From NCBI GenBank assembly GCA_934256695.1, contig CAKQPE010000094.1:1-7705 (forward strand): DNA of 7,705 nucleotides, given 5' to 3'. The position numbers were made by a program, and so were the translations under genes. The notes beneath the pieces were generated by a model. The model was given only the letters and a program-made list of their open reading frames with translations, had not been told where the DNA came from and made no database searches. Position 1 is the stretch's first letter, and each line of letters begins with the position of its first letter. Below, one piece after another: positions 6,702 through 7,705 of the stretch. The DNA is from an uncultured Eubacteriales bacterium. Lineage in GTDB: Bacteria > Bacillota > Clostridia > Lachnospirales > Anaerotignaceae.

Positions 6702-7632
6702 GATTCTCCGTGATGAAATGGAACTTGTTCAGGGTGCGGGAAATGAATTTGACCTTGAATTAATAAAAGCCGGTCTGCTTACACCTGTATTTTTCGGTAC
6801 TGCCCTTGCAGATTTCGGTGTAACGGAATTTCTTGAGCATTTCCTTGATTACTCCCCTGCTCCGGGAGCAAGAAAAACAACTACAGGCGAGGTTCTTCCG
6901 ACAGATGAATTTTTCAGTGGATTTATATTCAAAATCCAAGCAAACATGAACCCTGCCCACAGAGACAGACTTGCCTTTTTAAGAATCTGCTCCGGTACAT
7001 TTGAAAGAGGAATGGGTGTAACACTTTCCAGAACAGGCAAACAGATGAAAATAAGTCAGTCCACAATGCTTATGGCAAACGAGCGTGAAACGGTAGATAC
7101 AGCCATTGCAGGCGATATTATCGGTATTTACGATACGGGAAATTATCAGATAGGTGATACTCTTACCACATCGAAGAAAAAACTTTTCTTTGAGCCTCTG
7201 CCTACATTCCCACCGGAGCTTTTTATGCGTGTTCACCCTATTAACTCTCTTAAAGCAAAACAGTTCCAGAAAGGTGTTGTTCAGCTTGCACAGGAGGGTG
7301 CTATTCAGGTTTACACAAATACATTTAATGACGTAATATTAGGTGCGGTAGGTGAACTTCAGTTTGAGGTTTTTGAATACAGACTTAAAAACGAGTATAA
7401 CTGTGATATAAGAATGACTCCGCTTGATTTCAATGCTGTTCGTTGGGTAAACAATGTAGAGCCTGAAAAGCTTAAAGAATACGAAAACCAGAGAATTATG
7501 CTTGTGTTCGACCACTTCAAACGTCCTCTGCTTCTTTTCGCAAACCAGTATACACTTGATAACTTTGCAGAAAAGCATGAAGAAATGCAGTTGGTGGAAG
7601 CACTTGATGTTGAAAGTGAGCTTGAAGAATAA
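6688..7632 (+). CDS. prfC: Peptide chain release factor 3, C-terminal part (downstream of in-frame UAG)
   Basis: These 314 codons continue the RF3 frame after the UAG and two sense codons (Ile, Asp). The part begins with the tail of the G-domain insert (ILRDEMELVQGAGNEFD, residues 6-22) and the G5-equivalent TPVFFGTAL at 32-40. It continues with the domain II beta-barrel, including FSGFIFKIQANMNPAHRDR at 76-94, then domain III with VQLAQEGAIQV (198-208) and GAVGELQFEV (219-228). It ends at TAA at the usual family length, so no other damage is visible. ATG 6688 has an AAGGA 9 bases upstream, so separate initiation is possible; without that, the product exists only by readthrough from 6040. A polypeptide starting here lacks the P-loop and cannot bind GTP alone. 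The stop overlaps the next gene by one base. Confidence 0.88.
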   Translation: MTNLQILRDEMELVQGAGNEFDLELIKAGLLTPVFFGTALADFGVTEFLEHFLDYSPAPGARKTTTGEVLPTDEFFSGFIFKIQANMNPAHRDRLAFLRICSGTFERGMGVTLSRTGKQMKISQSTMLMANERETVDTAIAGDIIGIYDTGNYQIGDTLTTSKKKLFFEPLPTFPPELFMRVHPINSLKAKQFQKGVVQLAQEGAIQVYTNTFNDVILGAVGELQFEVFEYRLKNEYNCDIRMTPLDFNAVRWVNNVEPEKLKEYENQRIMLVFDHFKRPLLLFANQYTLDNFAEKHEEMQLVEALDVESELEE

Positions 7633-7705
7633 TGGCGGTTCTGGTAAGTGCCTGTCTTTTGGGTATATGCTGCCGATATGACGGCAAATCAAAGCCAAAT
7701 GAAAA
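7632..7705 (+). CDS. DUF523 family protein, N-terminal 24 residues (cut by window edge)
   Basis: The ATG at 7632-7634 shares its A with the prfC TAA, so the genes overlap by one base and are probably co-transcribed and coupled. The visible residues begin MAVLVSACLLGICCRYDGKS, matching the conserved start of DUF523 (YbbK-like) proteins, VSACLLG followed by CRYDG, with the paired cysteines typical of the family. Its biochemical function is unknown to me. No terminator separates it from prfC. The remaining sequence, normally about 150 residues or a longer fusion, lies outside the window. Confidence 0.85.
   Translation, partial: MAVLVSACLLGICCRYDGKSKPNE

Overview
The window looks like part of a low-GC Gram-positive (Firmicutes/Clostridia-type, plausibly Lachnospiraceae-like) chromosome. 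This is inferred from AT-rich intergenic DNA, strong AGGAGG-type ribosome binding sites, TTGACA/TATAAT-like promoters and the protein families present; no rRNA or marker gene fixes the genus.

Positions 1-5412, minus strand, hold a tightly packed pyrimidine biosynthesis operon. In transcription order it is pyrC (dihydroorotase), pyrF (OMP decarboxylase), carA and carB (carbamoyl-phosphate synthetase small and large subunits). The carB reading frame is open for 708 codons and runs off the left edge. Neighbouring genes overlap by 11 bp, lie 1 bp apart, or overlap by 8 bp, so translation is probably coupled throughout. CarAB makes carbamoyl phosphate, PyrC closes the ring to dihydroorotate, and PyrF makes UMP; pyrB, pyrD and pyrE are not in view.

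Positions 5413-5738, minus strand, hold the operon's control region. A strong extended -10 promoter is followed by an AGGAGG site, an unannotated 41-codon U-rich leader ORF (5526-5651), and a 14-bp GUAA-capped hairpin with a U tract (5503-5543). The leader stop codon lies exactly in the terminator loop. This is the architecture of E. coli pyrBI attenuation, where low UTP stalls polymerase, the leader ribosome catches up and the terminator cannot fold. No PyrR-type binding loop was seen. This is the strongest candidate for an undescribed system here.

Positions 5739-6039 are AT-rich and hold the divergent promoter and ribosome binding site of prfC, plus one short direct repeat.

Positions 6040-7632, plus strand, encode peptide chain release factor 3 (prfC). 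The 530-codon frame is interrupted once, by a UAG at 6679-6681, with family similarity intact on both sides. An SD-like AAGGA overlaps the stop and an in-frame ATG follows 6 bases later; a 6-bp hairpin places both stop and start in its loop. The locus could be a recent nonsense mutation, a sequence error, a split two-polypeptide RF3, or self-regulating readthrough in a termination factor. The last 74 bases start a DUF523-family gene that overlaps the prfC stop by one base.
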